A DNA stretch of 64,000 nt, taken from the NCBI RefSeq assembly GCF_038958875.1, contig NZ_CP152407.1:4528501-4592500 (forward strand). The letters run 5' to 3'. This stretch comes from Acidovorax sp. FHTAMBA. GTDB lineage: Bacteria; Pseudomonadota; Gammaproteobacteria; Burkholderiales; Burkholderiaceae_C. The notes under the pieces were generated by a model. The model ran no database searches, was not told the DNA's origin, and was given only the letters and a program-made list of their open reading frames with translations. Both the position numbers and the translations under genes were made by a program. This document shows, in pieces, positions 27,835 through 36,748 of this stretch (position 1 is the stretch's first letter; each line of letters opens with the position of its first letter).

Positions 27835-28955
27835 AGGTGGCCCTGGGCATCGGCTGCGACCGCGGCACGCCCCTGGCTACGCTGGCGCGAGCGGTCGACG
27901 AAGCCCTGGCCGTGGCCGGCCTTCAGCGCGGACAGGTGACCGGCGTGGGCAGCATCACGCTCAAGGCCGACGAACCCGCGCTGCTGGCGCTGGCCGCGCA
28001 GGCCGGCTGGCCGCTGCACTTCTACCCCGCCACCCAGCTGGCCGAGGTGGTGGTGCCCCACCCGTCCGAAACCGTGCGCCGCCACACCGGCACCCCTTCG
28101 GTCTCCGAAGCCGCGGCGCTGCTGGCCGCGGGCACCACCGAGGCCTCCGCCCTGTGCGTCGAGAAGCACCGGCTGCGCGGCGGCGACGGGCGCAACGCCA
28201 CGGTGTCGGTGGCGCGGGTGATGCCGCGCACAGCCATCCCGCCCTGTGTCGCCAACCCCGATCCGGCGCGCCGTTTCACAGCCAGCGAACGCGAAGCCGT
28301 GCAGGCGCTGATGCAGGTGCGGCGCGACATGCGCCACTTCACTGCCGGTGCGCAGGTCGCCGAAGACGTGCGGGCCCGCCTGCAATCGGCGCTGCTCGCC
28401 GCGCCGTCCGTGGGCCTGATGCAGCCGCTGCGGGTGTTGCGCATCACCGACCCTGTATTGCGCGACCGGCTGGCCGCTGCCGTGGACCAGGAGCGCATGC
28501 GCACCGCGCAGGCCCTGGGCCCCCGTGCGGCTGAGTTCCTGGCACTGAGGGTGGAAGGGGTGCGCGAGTGCGCCGAACTGTGGGCGCTGGTGCTGGCGCC
28601 AGACGACGGCACGCTGTTCGGTCGCCGCACGCTGGCGAGCGAAATGGCGTGGTGCTCGGCGGGCGCCGCCGTGCAAAACCTCTGGCTGGCCGCGCGCGCC
28701 GAACACCTGGGTCTCGGATGGGTGTCGCTGTTCGAACCCGGCGACCTGCACACGCTGCTGGCGCTGCCCGCGGGCGCCGTGCCGCTGGGCCTGTTGTGCA
28801 TCGGTCCGGTGGATCGCTTCTACGAAACACCCCTGCTCATCCAGCAACAGTGGCGCCAGGCGCGTCCGGTGCCGGCCCTGTTCACCGAGAACAACTGGGC
28901 CCCGTCCTGGAACACCGACACCAGCGCCACCACCGAACAACCGCTGCACAGCTGA
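27831..28955 (+). CDS. CobE/CbiG-C domain fused to BluB (5,6-dimethylbenzimidazole synthase)
   Basis: 374-aa fusion. Residues 1-135 match the CbiG C-terminal/CobE domain (GIGCDRGTPL, GSITLKADEPAL, PSVSEAAALLAAG). Residues 150-374 match BluB, the flavin-destroying enzyme that makes the lower ligand from FMN: QVRRDMRHFTAG near 162-173 contains the conserved Arg-Arg-Asp, APSVGLMQP corresponds to the flavin-contact loop, and GLGWVSLFEP to the late conserved block. The linker is about 15 residues and no internal stop or frameshift is seen. It joins corrin-ring processing and lower-ligand supply in one polypeptide. Confidence 0.88.
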   Translation: MKVALGIGCDRGTPLATLARAVDEALAVAGLQRGQVTGVGSITLKADEPALLALAAQAGWPLHFYPATQLAEVVVPHPSETVRRHTGTPSVSEAAALLAAGTTEASALCVEKHRLRGGDGRNATVSVARVMPRTAIPPCVANPDPARRFTASEREAVQALMQVRRDMRHFTAGAQVAEDVRARLQSALLAAPSVGLMQPLRVLRITDPVLRDRLAAAVDQERMRTAQALGPRAAEFLALRVEGVRECAELWALVLAPDDGTLFGRRTLASEMAWCSAGAAVQNLWLAARAEHLGLGWVSLFEPGDLHTLLALPAGAVPLGLLCIGPVDRFYETPLLIQQQWRQARPVPALFTENNWAPSWNTDTSATTEQPLHS

Positions 28956-28998
28956 CCGCGGCCTTGCCATTGAACCCCCGCCCGTCCCAAGGAACGAC

Positions 28999-30018
28999 AT
29001 GACCACAGACACCCCCGTCACTGCCCCGCGCAACGCGGGCACCACCGGCCGCATCAGCCTGGTGGGCATCGGCCCCGGCCATACCGACCACATGACCGCC
29101 CGCGCGCGCGCCGCCATCGCCGAGGCCGACGTGGTGGTTGGCTACGTCACCTACATCAAGCTGGTGGCCGACCTGCTGGACGGCAAGGAAGTCGTGCGCA
29201 AGGGCATGACCGAAGAGCTGGACCGCGCCGTGCACGCGCTGGCCGCGGCCCGCGCCGGCAAGAAGGTGGCGCTGATCTCGTCGGGCGACGCCGGCGTCTA
29301 TGGCATGGCCGGCCCGACCTACGAGGTGCTGTTCCAGGCCGGCTGGACGCCGGAGGACCATGTGGCGGTGGAGATCGTGCCCGGCGCGTCGGCCATCAAC
29401 GCCTGCGCGGCCCTGGTCGGCGCGCCGCTGACGCACGACTTCTGCTCCATCTCGCTGTCCGACCTGCTGACGCCCTGGCCGGTGATCGCCCGGCGCCTGG
29501 ACGCCGCCGCCGCGGCCGACTTCGTGGTGGCGCTTTACAACCCAAAGAGCGGGCGCCGCACGCGCCAGATCGTCGAGGCGCAGCGCCTGTTCCTGCGCCA
29601 CCGCCGGGCGGACACGCCGGTGGCGATCGTCAAGAGCGCTTACCGGCGCCGCCAGCACATCGTGCACACCACCCTGGACCAGATGGCCGAACAGGAGATT
29701 GGCATGCTCAGCACCGTGCTGATCGGCAACAGCAGCACCTTCCTGCGCGAGGGGCTGATGGTCACCCCGCGCGGTTACGCCAACAAATACGACGTGGACC
29801 AGGGCTTCGAGACCCGCGAAGGCGAGAAGGCCGGCCGCTCGCTCTCCAGTGGCCTGCTGGGCTGGATCGAGGGGCTGCGGGCCGAGCACGCAGCCGGCGC
29901 GGGACTGGTCGAACTCGCCAGCCGACACCGCCTGCCCGCCGACTACATCGCACAGGTGCTGGCGGCGCCCGATGCACACGCACCGGCCGAGGCCGGCACA
30001 GAGGAGACCGAGGCATGA
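28999..30018 (+). CDS. cobJ: Precorrin-3B C17-methyltransferase (CobJ/CbiH)
   Basis: 339 aa. Residues 18-260 are the methylase domain (LVGIGPGHTDHMTARARAAI, ISSGDAGVYGMAGP, ALYNPKSGRRTRQI). About 80 further residues follow, longer than the usual 240-250 aa enzyme; that tail (LLGWIEGLRAEHAA…) shows no domain I recognise. Performs ring contraction with C17 methylation. A 43-bp gap separates it from the preceding gene and contains the site CCAAGGAACGAC before the ATG. Confidence 0.93.
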   Translation: MTTDTPVTAPRNAGTTGRISLVGIGPGHTDHMTARARAAIAEADVVVGYVTYIKLVADLLDGKEVVRKGMTEELDRAVHALAAARAGKKVALISSGDAGVYGMAGPTYEVLFQAGWTPEDHVAVEIVPGASAINACAALVGAPLTHDFCSISLSDLLTPWPVIARRLDAAAAADFVVALYNPKSGRRTRQIVEAQRLFLRHRRADTPVAIVKSAYRRRQHIVHTTLDQMAEQEIGMLSTVLIGNSSTFLREGLMVTPRGYANKYDVDQGFETREGEKAGRSLSSGLLGWIEGLRAEHAAGAGLVELASRHRLPADYIAQVLAAPDAHAPAEAGTEETEA

Positions 30019-30365
30019 GCAGCACAGAAAAACCCCGCATCGGCGACTACCGCCGGCACCTGCTGGTCTGCACCGGCACGCGCTGCACGCAGGACGGCGC
30101 GGCGCAGGTGCTGTTCGACAGCCTGGGCGAGAAGTTCAAGGCCGCCGGGCTGAACGAAGGCGCGCTTCGCGTCAAGCGCAGCCGCGTGAGCTGTTTTGCT
30201 GCCTGCAAGGGCGGCCCCATCCTGTGCGTGCAGCCCGACGGCACCTGGTACCACGGCGTGACCCCCGACAACATGGACCGCATCATCGGGCAGCACCTGG
30301 TGGGCGGACAGGTAGTCGCCGATCTGGTGTTCCACCAGGGACCGGGGGTCATCGATGGTGAGTGA
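30015..30365 (+). CDS. Thioredoxin-like [2Fe-2S] ferredoxin
   Basis: 116 aa. Cys pattern C19, C24, C60, C64, plus C71, in the shape of thioredoxin-fold [2Fe-2S] ferredoxins (HLLVCTGTRC and SCFAACKGGPILC). Located inside the corrin operon with 4-base and 11-base overlaps to its neighbours. Likely an electron donor for a reductive step, possibly cobalt reduction or a missing precorrin-6A reductase step; the partner is inference. Confidence 0.85.
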   Translation: MSSTEKPRIGDYRRHLLVCTGTRCTQDGAAQVLFDSLGEKFKAAGLNEGALRVKRSRVSCFAACKGGPILCVQPDGTWYHGVTPDNMDRIIGQHLVGGQVVADLVFHQGPGVIDGE

Positions 30366-31101
30366 GACGCCGGCTGCGGGCTCGGTCTGCATCGTTGGCG
30401 CCGGGCCGGGACCGGCCGACCTGATGACGCTGCGCGCGCTGAACCGGCTGAAACAGGCCCAAGTGGTGGTGCACGATCGGCTGATCGCCGAGGATGTGCT
30501 GGCGCTGATCCCGGCCGCCGCCCGGCGTGTGTACGTGGGCAAGGCGCTGGGACACCACGCGGTCCCGCAGGAAGAGATTCATGACCTGCTGGTGGGGCAT
30601 GCGCGCCAGGGCCTGCGCGTCGTTCGCCTCAAAGGTGGTGACCCCTATGTGTTCGGACGTGGTGGCGAGGAAGTGCTGGCGCTGCAGGCGGCCGGCATTG
30701 CATTCGAGGTGGTGCCCGGTGTGACAGCCGCCAGCGGCTGCTCCGCCGCGGCTGGCATTCCGCTGACTCACCGCCACCTTGCAGCCAGCTGCGTGTTTCT
30801 GCCCGGCCATCTGGCGGACGACCAGGCCAGTCACGACTGGCAAGCCCTGGCGGGTGCGGGGCAGACCCGGGTGTTCTACATGGGCGTTCAGCGTCTGGCG
30901 CAGATTGCCCAGGCCTTGATCGCCCACGGGCTGCCGCCCGACACACCCGCGGCCATCGTCCAGGACGGTGCCCGACCCACACAGTCCGTTCTGGCCCACC
31001 CATTGCGCCGCTTGGTCGAGATCGCTCCCCCCTACGGTCCTCGACCGGGCTTGCTGATCATTGGCGAAACGGTGCGACTGAGCCCGTCATTTGAAGAATG
31101 A
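30355..31101 (+). CDS. cobA: Uroporphyrinogen-III C-methyltransferase (SUMT)
   Basis: 248 aa, single-domain CobA type. GAGPGPADLMTLRALNRLKQ (residues 15-34), VRLKGGDPYVFGRGGEE and VPGVTAASGCSAAAGIPLTH are the diagnostic blocks. Makes precorrin-2, the entry to cobalamin and siroheme. It is the last gene of the operon; 297 bp later RIT copy B begins. Confidence 0.95.
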   Translation: MVSETPAAGSVCIVGAGPGPADLMTLRALNRLKQAQVVVHDRLIAEDVLALIPAAARRVYVGKALGHHAVPQEEIHDLLVGHARQGLRVVRLKGGDPYVFGRGGEEVLALQAAGIAFEVVPGVTAASGCSAAAGIPLTHRHLAASCVFLPGHLADDQASHDWQALAGAGQTRVFYMGVQRLAQIAQALIAHGLPPDTPAAIVQDGARPTQSVLAHPLRRLVEIAPPYGPRPGLLIIGETVRLSPSFEE

Positions 31102-31398
31102 TGCGAGTGTCTGAGTCGACGGCAAGGGCGCTGACTCTCCTTGGAGCTGATCGCTGCTGCCTGGCGCAGCAGACAATTTGGGGATTCGGACACATTTCCG
31201 GCAGCCAACGCTAGTGTTGCACTGCTTCTCGAAGTTAGCGGTGTCCCGTGCGTCCCCTACTCAGTGCTTGTCCTGCAGGAGGACCCGGCGTTCGATCCGC
31301 AATCGGTTCAGCGTCAGCTGTGTGTGTATCAGCGATCATTGAGTCGTACACCGAAGGTGACGGCAGTCAGCCTTTATGGAGAGCTCTCCATAAGCAGC
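31102..31398. other. Gene-free stretch between cobA and RIT copy B
   Basis: 297 bp with no convincing gene. A stem CTGCTGC / GCAGCAG (31154-31172) with a 5-base loop lies 53 bases after the cobA stop and may end the operon transcript, although the following T content is low. The last 30 bp are the RIT border repeat. Confidence 0.45.
31369..31398. repeat. 30-bp border repeat with palindrome (left of RIT B)
   Basis: Same 30 bp as at 15301-15330, with TTATGGAGAGCTCTCCATAA at 31374-31393. It directly abuts the left terminal repeat of RIT B and is repeated in direct orientation on the right side of that copy. Confidence 0.82.
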
Positions 31399-31494
31399 GT
31401 TATGCACAGCACGCAGTTATGCACAGTTGGTCCGGCAGCGCGGCGTCGCCGCCCTCGCAAGAGGGCTGCGGTCGCGTCTTTGAACTTCACGTAA

Positions 31495-32514
31495 TCACAA
31501 GGTCTTGAGGAACTTCAACAGATCGTCTTCTGCCCGGAACCGCTGTGGGACCACATTGGGATCCTGAAGCCTGGCCAGTGCCTTTTCCTTCATGGCGAGA
31601 TCGGCCTCTATGTACTGATGCGTTGTCGCCGGACTCTCGTGTCCGAGCCACAGAGCGATCACGCTGATGTCCACGCCCGACTGCAGAAGGTGCATAGCGG
31701 TCGAGTGACGCAGGCAGTGTGGAGAGATCGTTCTCCCGGCCAGGCTCGGCGTCGTGAGCGCGGCTTTCTTGACGGCCAATGCCAGGCGCTGCGTCACGTT
31801 GGACCGCGTCATCGCCTGTCCGCCACGGTTGGGCAGCAGCGCCGACGTGGGAGTCAGGTCCGGGTTGAACTTCAGCCAGGCGCGGATCACCTTGACCGTC
31901 GATCGCCAGAGCGGCACCGACCGCTGCTTGCGTCCCTTGCCATGCAGATGCACGCAGGCGGCGGGTGCCAGCACGACGTCGCCCACTTTTACGCCGATTG
32001 CCTCCGACACGCGGGCACCGGTGTTGTACAGCAGGGCCAGCAGCAGCTTGTCTCGCTGGCCCATCCAATCCGCTCCTGGCGCGCCGATCACGGCCAGCAT
32101 CTCCTCGCGTGTCAGGAACTCGAACATCGGCCGCTCGAAGCGCTTCATCGGCACGCCGAGCGCCTGCTCGACGACCTGAAGTGCCGTCACGTCTCGCCGG
32201 GCCGCGAACTTCAGGAACGAGCGCAGCGCGGCCAGTCGCGCATTGCGGCTGCGAACGGTGTTGTGCCGATCGCGTTCGAGATGATCGAGGAAGTCCAGGA
32301 TCAGCGCGGGCGTCAGGTCGGCGAGCGACAGCGTCGTGGGCGTCTTGTGCAGTTGCGCCTGGGCGAAGTCCAGGAACAGCACGAACGCGTCCCGATAGGC
32401 CGCAACGGTCTGCGGGCTCAACGCGCGCTGCTGCGTCAGGTGCTCGGCGAAGAAGGACTGGACCAGCGTCGCGAAGCTCGGCGGAGCGGGCTTGCGGTGT
32501 TCAGAACTACTCAT
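31495..32514 (-). CDS. Tyrosine recombinase RitC (RIT copy B)
   Basis: 339 aa, protein identical to RitC of copy A as far as I can compare. SPHCLRHSTAMHLL, WLGHES and the TTHQYIEAD nucleophile motif are intact. 8-base overlap with ritB. Confidence 0.9.
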   Translation of the reverse strand: MSSSEHRKPAPPSFATLVQSFFAEHLTQQRALSPQTVAAYRDAFVLFLDFAQAQLHKTPTTLSLADLTPALILDFLDHLERDRHNTVRSRNARLAALRSFLKFAARRDVTALQVVEQALGVPMKRFERPMFEFLTREEMLAVIGAPGADWMGQRDKLLLALLYNTGARVSEAIGVKVGDVVLAPAACVHLHGKGRKQRSVPLWRSTVKVIRAWLKFNPDLTPTSALLPNRGGQAMTRSNVTQRLALAVKKAALTTPSLAGRTISPHCLRHSTAMHLLQSGVDISVIALWLGHESPATTHQYIEADLAMKEKALARLQDPNVVPQRFRAEDDLLKFLKTL

Positions 32515-33508
32515 CGTCGTTCTCCGCGACGTCGGCGAAGCGTTCGAATCGAGCGCCGGCCAACGCCATCAACTCCGGCACGCCGCTCAGGTACCAGTAC
32601 GTGCTGGAGATATTGATGTGGCCCATGTACGTGGACAGGGCCAGCATTCGTTGGTCAAGGTTCGCTCCCTGCTGGTGCCACAGGATCATCCGTCTCACGG
32701 CGAAGCTATGGCGCAGGTCATGCACCCGCGGTCGGCCATGGCCGCCGCGATCGATCCAACCCAATTGCTCGCGCAGCTGACAGAACACTCGATGCACCTG
32801 CCGATCTCCCAGCGGTTCACCCCGGTGCACGCCACGCGAGCCCACGAAGAATGTCATCTGCGGCTTCGCAGGCACGTACTGGCGGCGCAAGGCCCGGTAG
32901 GCTGCCATCGGACCGATCACGCTGGGGTGCAGCGGCACCATGCGGGACTTGCCAAACTTGGTCTGCTGTATGGTCAGGATGCCGCCGTCCAGATCTGCAT
33001 CCGAGTCGGCCAGGTTGATCGCTTCAGAGACCCGAAGCCCGGCCGATGCGATCAGACCGAACAGCGTTGCATAGGTGGTGGCACGAAGGCCATCCGAGGG
33101 GCCGAGTCGGCGGGCAGCGACGATCAATGCCGCGATCTCGGCTTCGCTGTAGATGTGAGGCGCCACGCGGCGCGGGATCGGACCGAAGCTGGAATCGTCA
33201 GGAACTTCGACAGTCGGATCGAACTGCTGGAGCCAGCGCATGAAGGGGCGCAGCGTTGCCAGTCGGCGCGCTGCCGTGTCGACATTGGCCCGGCCGCCCA
33301 CGAGATACCGAGGCTGTACCTGGTGCGCCCACTGGACCATCACGTCTACCGTCAACGCGATGTCGCGTCCCTCTCCGACCATGAAGCGAGTGAAGCTGCG
33401 CACAGCGAGATCAGAGGAGCACGGCTTGAACCCGAGGCGCAGGCGTTCAGCCAGGTATTGCTCCACCTTGGCGGTGAGGTCGATGTTCGCCGATGCTGCG
33501 GCGCTCAT
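32507..33508 (-). CDS. Tyrosine recombinase RitB (RIT copy B)
   Basis: 333 aa, identical in protein to copy A; one silent base difference at 33239. ATG at 33508 overlaps the ritA stop. Catalytic motifs GLRVSEAINL, VHDLRHSFAVRR and TYMGHINISSTYWYL are complete. Confidence 0.88.
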   Translation of the reverse strand: MSAAASANIDLTAKVEQYLAERLRLGFKPCSSDLAVRSFTRFMVGEGRDIALTVDVMVQWAHQVQPRYLVGGRANVDTAARRLATLRPFMRWLQQFDPTVEVPDDSSFGPIPRRVAPHIYSEAEIAALIVAARRLGPSDGLRATTYATLFGLIASAGLRVSEAINLADSDADLDGGILTIQQTKFGKSRMVPLHPSVIGPMAAYRALRRQYVPAKPQMTFFVGSRGVHRGEPLGDRQVHRVFCQLREQLGWIDRGGHGRPRVHDLRHSFAVRRMILWHQQGANLDQRMLALSTYMGHINISSTYWYLSGVPELMALAGARFERFADVAENDDE

Positions 33509-34755
33509 GATGCACTCCCAGGCCAAGGCAGAGCGACCTCGGCAAGCAGTTGCAAGTCGAGCTTGGCGTAGATCAACGAGGTGTCCAGCGATCGATGCCG
33601 AAGCACATCGGCGACCTCCTTGATCGAACTGCCGCTGTTGACCAGGCGACAGGCCAGCGTGTGACGCAACGAATGGCAACCGCGTGAGATGCCGGCACCT
33701 CGCAGGGCACGCCCGATTGCCTGGCTCACTGCATCGACGCCGATGGGCTTGTCGTGTGGCGCCAACCGACGGACGAACAGCGATGGCAGCGTGGTTGCGG
33801 GCCGCTCGTGTCTCATGTACTCCGCCAGAGCCTGCCCGGTGAGCACCGGCAGCGGTAGGACATCCTGGCGCTGGGACTTTGTTCGCTTCAAGGTCACCGT
33901 TCCGGCACGCCAATCGAAGTCGCCGATCTCCAGCTTGGCGATCTCGCCCACGCGCAGTCCGAGATCCAAGGCCAGGCGCACCATGGCCAGCAGGCGCAGC
34001 GGAGCCCGCTTGGCCTCGGCGCAATGCGCTTCGAGGCGCTGGACCTCCTCGGTCGTCAGCGCGCGCGGCAACGATGCTTGGCTCCATCGCACCGGCGACG
34101 AGATAGCGCCGAGCAGGCTGTTCACTGCGTCACCGCAGGTCCCGCGGTATCGGAAGTAGGCCCGCAGCGCAGCAGTGACCGCGCTGGAATGCGACCCGCT
34201 GCTGACCCGCGTGAGCTCGGTTGCGATGAAGCCGCGAACGTCTTCCGGCTGCAACTCGCCGATGGCGATGGCCTTGCCCGCGAACTTGCATTGCAGCAGA
34301 CGACCTACGAGTACCAGCCGATCCTCGCGCGTGCCTATCGCCAGGCCGCGGGCGTCGCGCATGTGGACGTTGTAACGGTTCAGTTCTTCTGCAATGGGAC
34401 CGCTGGGGCCTGGCAGTTCCACGATGACATGCTGTTCCCGCAACAAGGCGAGCAGGTGTCCGAGACTGGCGCTCAAGCCGCTGCGTGTACGCAGAGCCGC
34501 GGGATGGCAGTCGCAGCGCGGCAGATGCGAATCCAGAAACTGCTCGACGAGGGCTTCGTCGATCTGTTCGGCAGATACCTGGCACTTCGCCATCCAGTGG
34601 GCAAAGTGCGACCAGGCACGAAGGGCAGTCTCCGAGCTGCCTTCGGCGTACCGGCCGCGCTCCAGCAATGCCTGGAACGCCCCGACGTATGAAGACAGCG
34701 GGCCATCGAGCAGCCATGCCCTGGCCATCGGGTGCATCGAAAGAATCAAGTCCAT
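33505..34755 (-). CDS. Tyrosine recombinase RitA (RIT copy B)
   Basis: 416 aa, identical to copies A and C. Start chosen by the GGAG six bases upstream, which lies inside the inverted repeat at 34754-34782. All three recombinases appear intact, so this copy could supply transposition functions to the others. Confidence 0.88.
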   Translation of the reverse strand: MDLILSMHPMARAWLLDGPLSSYVGAFQALLERGRYAEGSSETALRAWSHFAHWMAKCQVSAEQIDEALVEQFLDSHLPRCDCHPAALRTRSGLSASLGHLLALLREQHVIVELPGPSGPIAEELNRYNVHMRDARGLAIGTREDRLVLVGRLLQCKFAGKAIAIGELQPEDVRGFIATELTRVSSGSHSSAVTAALRAYFRYRGTCGDAVNSLLGAISSPVRWSQASLPRALTTEEVQRLEAHCAEAKRAPLRLLAMVRLALDLGLRVGEIAKLEIGDFDWRAGTVTLKRTKSQRQDVLPLPVLTGQALAEYMRHERPATTLPSLFVRRLAPHDKPIGVDAVSQAIGRALRGAGISRGCHSLRHTLACRLVNSGSSIKEVADVLRHRSLDTSLIYAKLDLQLLAEVALPWPGSAS

Positions 34756-34782
34756 GGTGATCTCCAGTTGTGAGATCACCAT
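34754..34782 (-). promoter_or_regulatory. Inverted repeat covering the ritA ribosome-binding site (copy B)
   Basis: Same 11-7-11 perfect inverted repeat as in copy A, overlapping the Shine-Dalgarno and start codon of ritA. Confidence 0.6.
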
Positions 34783-34907
34783 TCATGCGCCGACTGCGAA
34801 CTTATGTCCAGTTCAACGGCACCGCCTCCTTGCGATCTACCAGGGCGATCACAGCCTCTGGCGCGTTCAGACTGGCCAACTGTCCATAACTGCGTGCTGT
34901 GCATAAC

Positions 34908-34937
34908 AGCCTTTATGGAGAGCTCTCCATAAGCAGC
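34908..34937. repeat. 30-bp border repeat with palindrome (right of RIT B)
   Basis: Direct copy of 31369-31398; palindrome TTATGGAGAGCTCTCCATAA at 34913-34932, directly abutting the right terminal repeat. Confidence 0.82.
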
Positions 34938-35117
34938 GATTGCTGCCGGTGAGCGCAGCCCGACGTACTTACGCTGACTGCCAGGAAGGGGCCGTTGGAT
35001 TCAACGACCCGAGGCGACCTGAATGGCGGATTTACGAGGTACTGCGGTCATAGGGTGTTGACGCCGACCGAAAACTGAGCCACTTTTTGGTGTGATGCCG
35101 ACCTAAAACTGAGCCAG

Positions 35118-35798
35118 GTGTTTTACCTACCCTGCTGTTTTGTGCAGCAAGGGAATGAAGAGGGTGATCACCATGGACACCTGATGCCGATGCCGGTGGC
35201 CTTTGATGGCTATGTTGAGAACCCGGCCAAGGTGAGCAGCACCTGCCTGGTGACGGTGGCGCGCAACCGCTACTCGGTGCCCTGCGAATGGGCGGGGCAA
35301 ATGGTCAGCACACACCTGTACCCGGCGCAGATCGTGGTGGTGGCCGGCGATGCTATGGTGGCCACGCACGAGCGCCTGAGCGATCGCAACCAGACCCGCT
35401 ACGACTGGCAGCATTACGTGCCGCTGATCGAGCGCAAGCCGGGCGCGCTGCGCAACGGCGCGCCCTTTGCAGACCTGCCCGAGCCATTGCAGCGCATGCG
35501 CAAAGGCTTGCTGCACCAGGAGGGCGGCGACAGGGTGATGGCGCAGGTACTGGCCGAGGTGCCCAAGCAAGGGCTGGACGCCGTGCTGGTGGCGGTGGAG
35601 TTGGCCCTGGAGAGTGCGCCGCCATCGGGGCGGGTGAGCACCGAGCACGTCATCAACGTGCTCGGCCGCCTGCAAGCGCAGCCCCTGCCCGAGACGGTTG
35701 CGACCAACCTGCAAGTGAGCCAGACACCCCTGGCCGACACGGCGCGCTATGACAGCCTGCGCGCTGGCAGCGACATGCAGGAGGCCGATCATGCGTGA
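35118..35798 (+). pseudogene. istA: istA, 5'-deleted (IS21 transposase C-terminal part)
   Basis: The recognisable protein begins near 35184 (PMPVAFDGYVENPAKVSSTC) and contains the C-terminal IstA region, VTVARNRYSVPCEWAG and IERKPGALRNGAPF. The helix-turn-helix and integrase-like catalytic core of a normal IstA (about 500 aa) are missing; the frame before PMPVAFDG is unrelated leader sequence. Stop overlaps the istB start by 8 bases. Confidence 0.85.
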
Positions 35799-36576
35799 GC
35801 TGGACAAGGAGTTCAAAGAGCTGCGCCTGTACGGCATGGCCGGGGCCTGGGAGGACCTGGTCAAGCAAGGCGGCCACGCCACGCTGGAGAGCTCGCGCTG
35901 GCTGCTGGAGCACCTGCTGCAAGCGGAAGTCACGGACAGGGCCATGCGCTCAGTGAGCTACCAGATGCACACGGCGAAGTTCCCCGTGCACCGCGACCTG
36001 GCGGGCTTCGACTTCGAATGCTCGCCCGTGGACAAAAAGCTCATCGAGCAGTTGGCCAGCATGGCGTTCACCGAGCAGGCGCACAACGTGGTGCTAGTGG
36101 GTGGCCCCGGCACGGGCAAGACGCATCTGGCCACGGCCATCGGCGTGGCGGGCATCACGCGCCATGGCTCACGCGTGCGGTTTTACTCCACGGTGGATCT
36201 GGTCAACGCACTGGAGCAGGAGAAGGCCCAAGGCAAGGCAGGCCGCATCGCAGCGAGCTTGCAGCGCATGGACCTGGTCATCCTTGATGAGCTGGGCTAC
36301 CTGCCCTTCAGCCAGGCAGGCGGCGCCTTGCTGTTCCACCTGCTGAGCAAGCTCTACGAGCAGACCAGCGTGATGATCACCACCAACCTGGACTTCAAGG
36401 AATGGTCCAGCGTGTTCGGCGACGCCAAGATGACCACGGCACTGCTGGATCGACTCACGCACCACTGCCACATCGTCGAGACGGGCAACGAGTCCCACAG
36501 GTTCATGCACAGCACAGCCGTGGCCAAGAAACGCATCAAGGCACGCGAACAGGCCAAGAAGGCTGAGCCGTTCTGA
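35791..36576 (+). CDS. istB: IstB, IS21 transposition helper ATPase
   Basis: 261-aa AAA+ ATPase with Walker A GGPGTGKTHLA (about residues 104-114) and Walker B LVILDELGYLP (about 167-177). Full length for the family. ATG at 35791 gives a normal N-terminus (MRELDKEFKELRLYGMAGAW). Without a working IstA in cis it can only act with a partner from elsewhere. Confidence 0.93.
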   Translation: MRELDKEFKELRLYGMAGAWEDLVKQGGHATLESSRWLLEHLLQAEVTDRAMRSVSYQMHTAKFPVHRDLAGFDFECSPVDKKLIEQLASMAFTEQAHNVVLVGGPGTGKTHLATAIGVAGITRHGSRVRFYSTVDLVNALEQEKAQGKAGRIAASLQRMDLVILDELGYLPFSQAGGALLFHLLSKLYEQTSVMITTNLDFKEWSSVFGDAKMTTALLDRLTHHCHIVETGNESHRFMHSTAVAKKRIKAREQAKKAEPF

Positions 36577-36748
36577 GCGGTTCAAGGGCAAGCCGCTACG
36601 GGCTTCGCCCTGCGCGGCTTGCCCTCAACGGACGACCACCGAGCTCGATCACCAAGGAGACCAAAACCGACCCAAGGCACTACACTTATCCACAGCCGAA
36701 CTTCACAGGTTGGCCATTAGCCCTGGCTCAAAATTCAATCGGCACGGT

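Larger units (their letters stand above)
31399..34907 (-). mobile_element. RIT-type element, copy B, complete
   Basis: 3509 bp with the same 32-bp terminal inverted repeats (31399-31430 and 34876-34907) and gene order as copy A, in the same orientation. Flanked on both sides by the same 30-bp palindromic sequence in direct repeat (31369-31398 and 34908-34937). It sits immediately downstream of the cobalamin operon and upstream of the IS21-like element. Confidence 0.9.
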
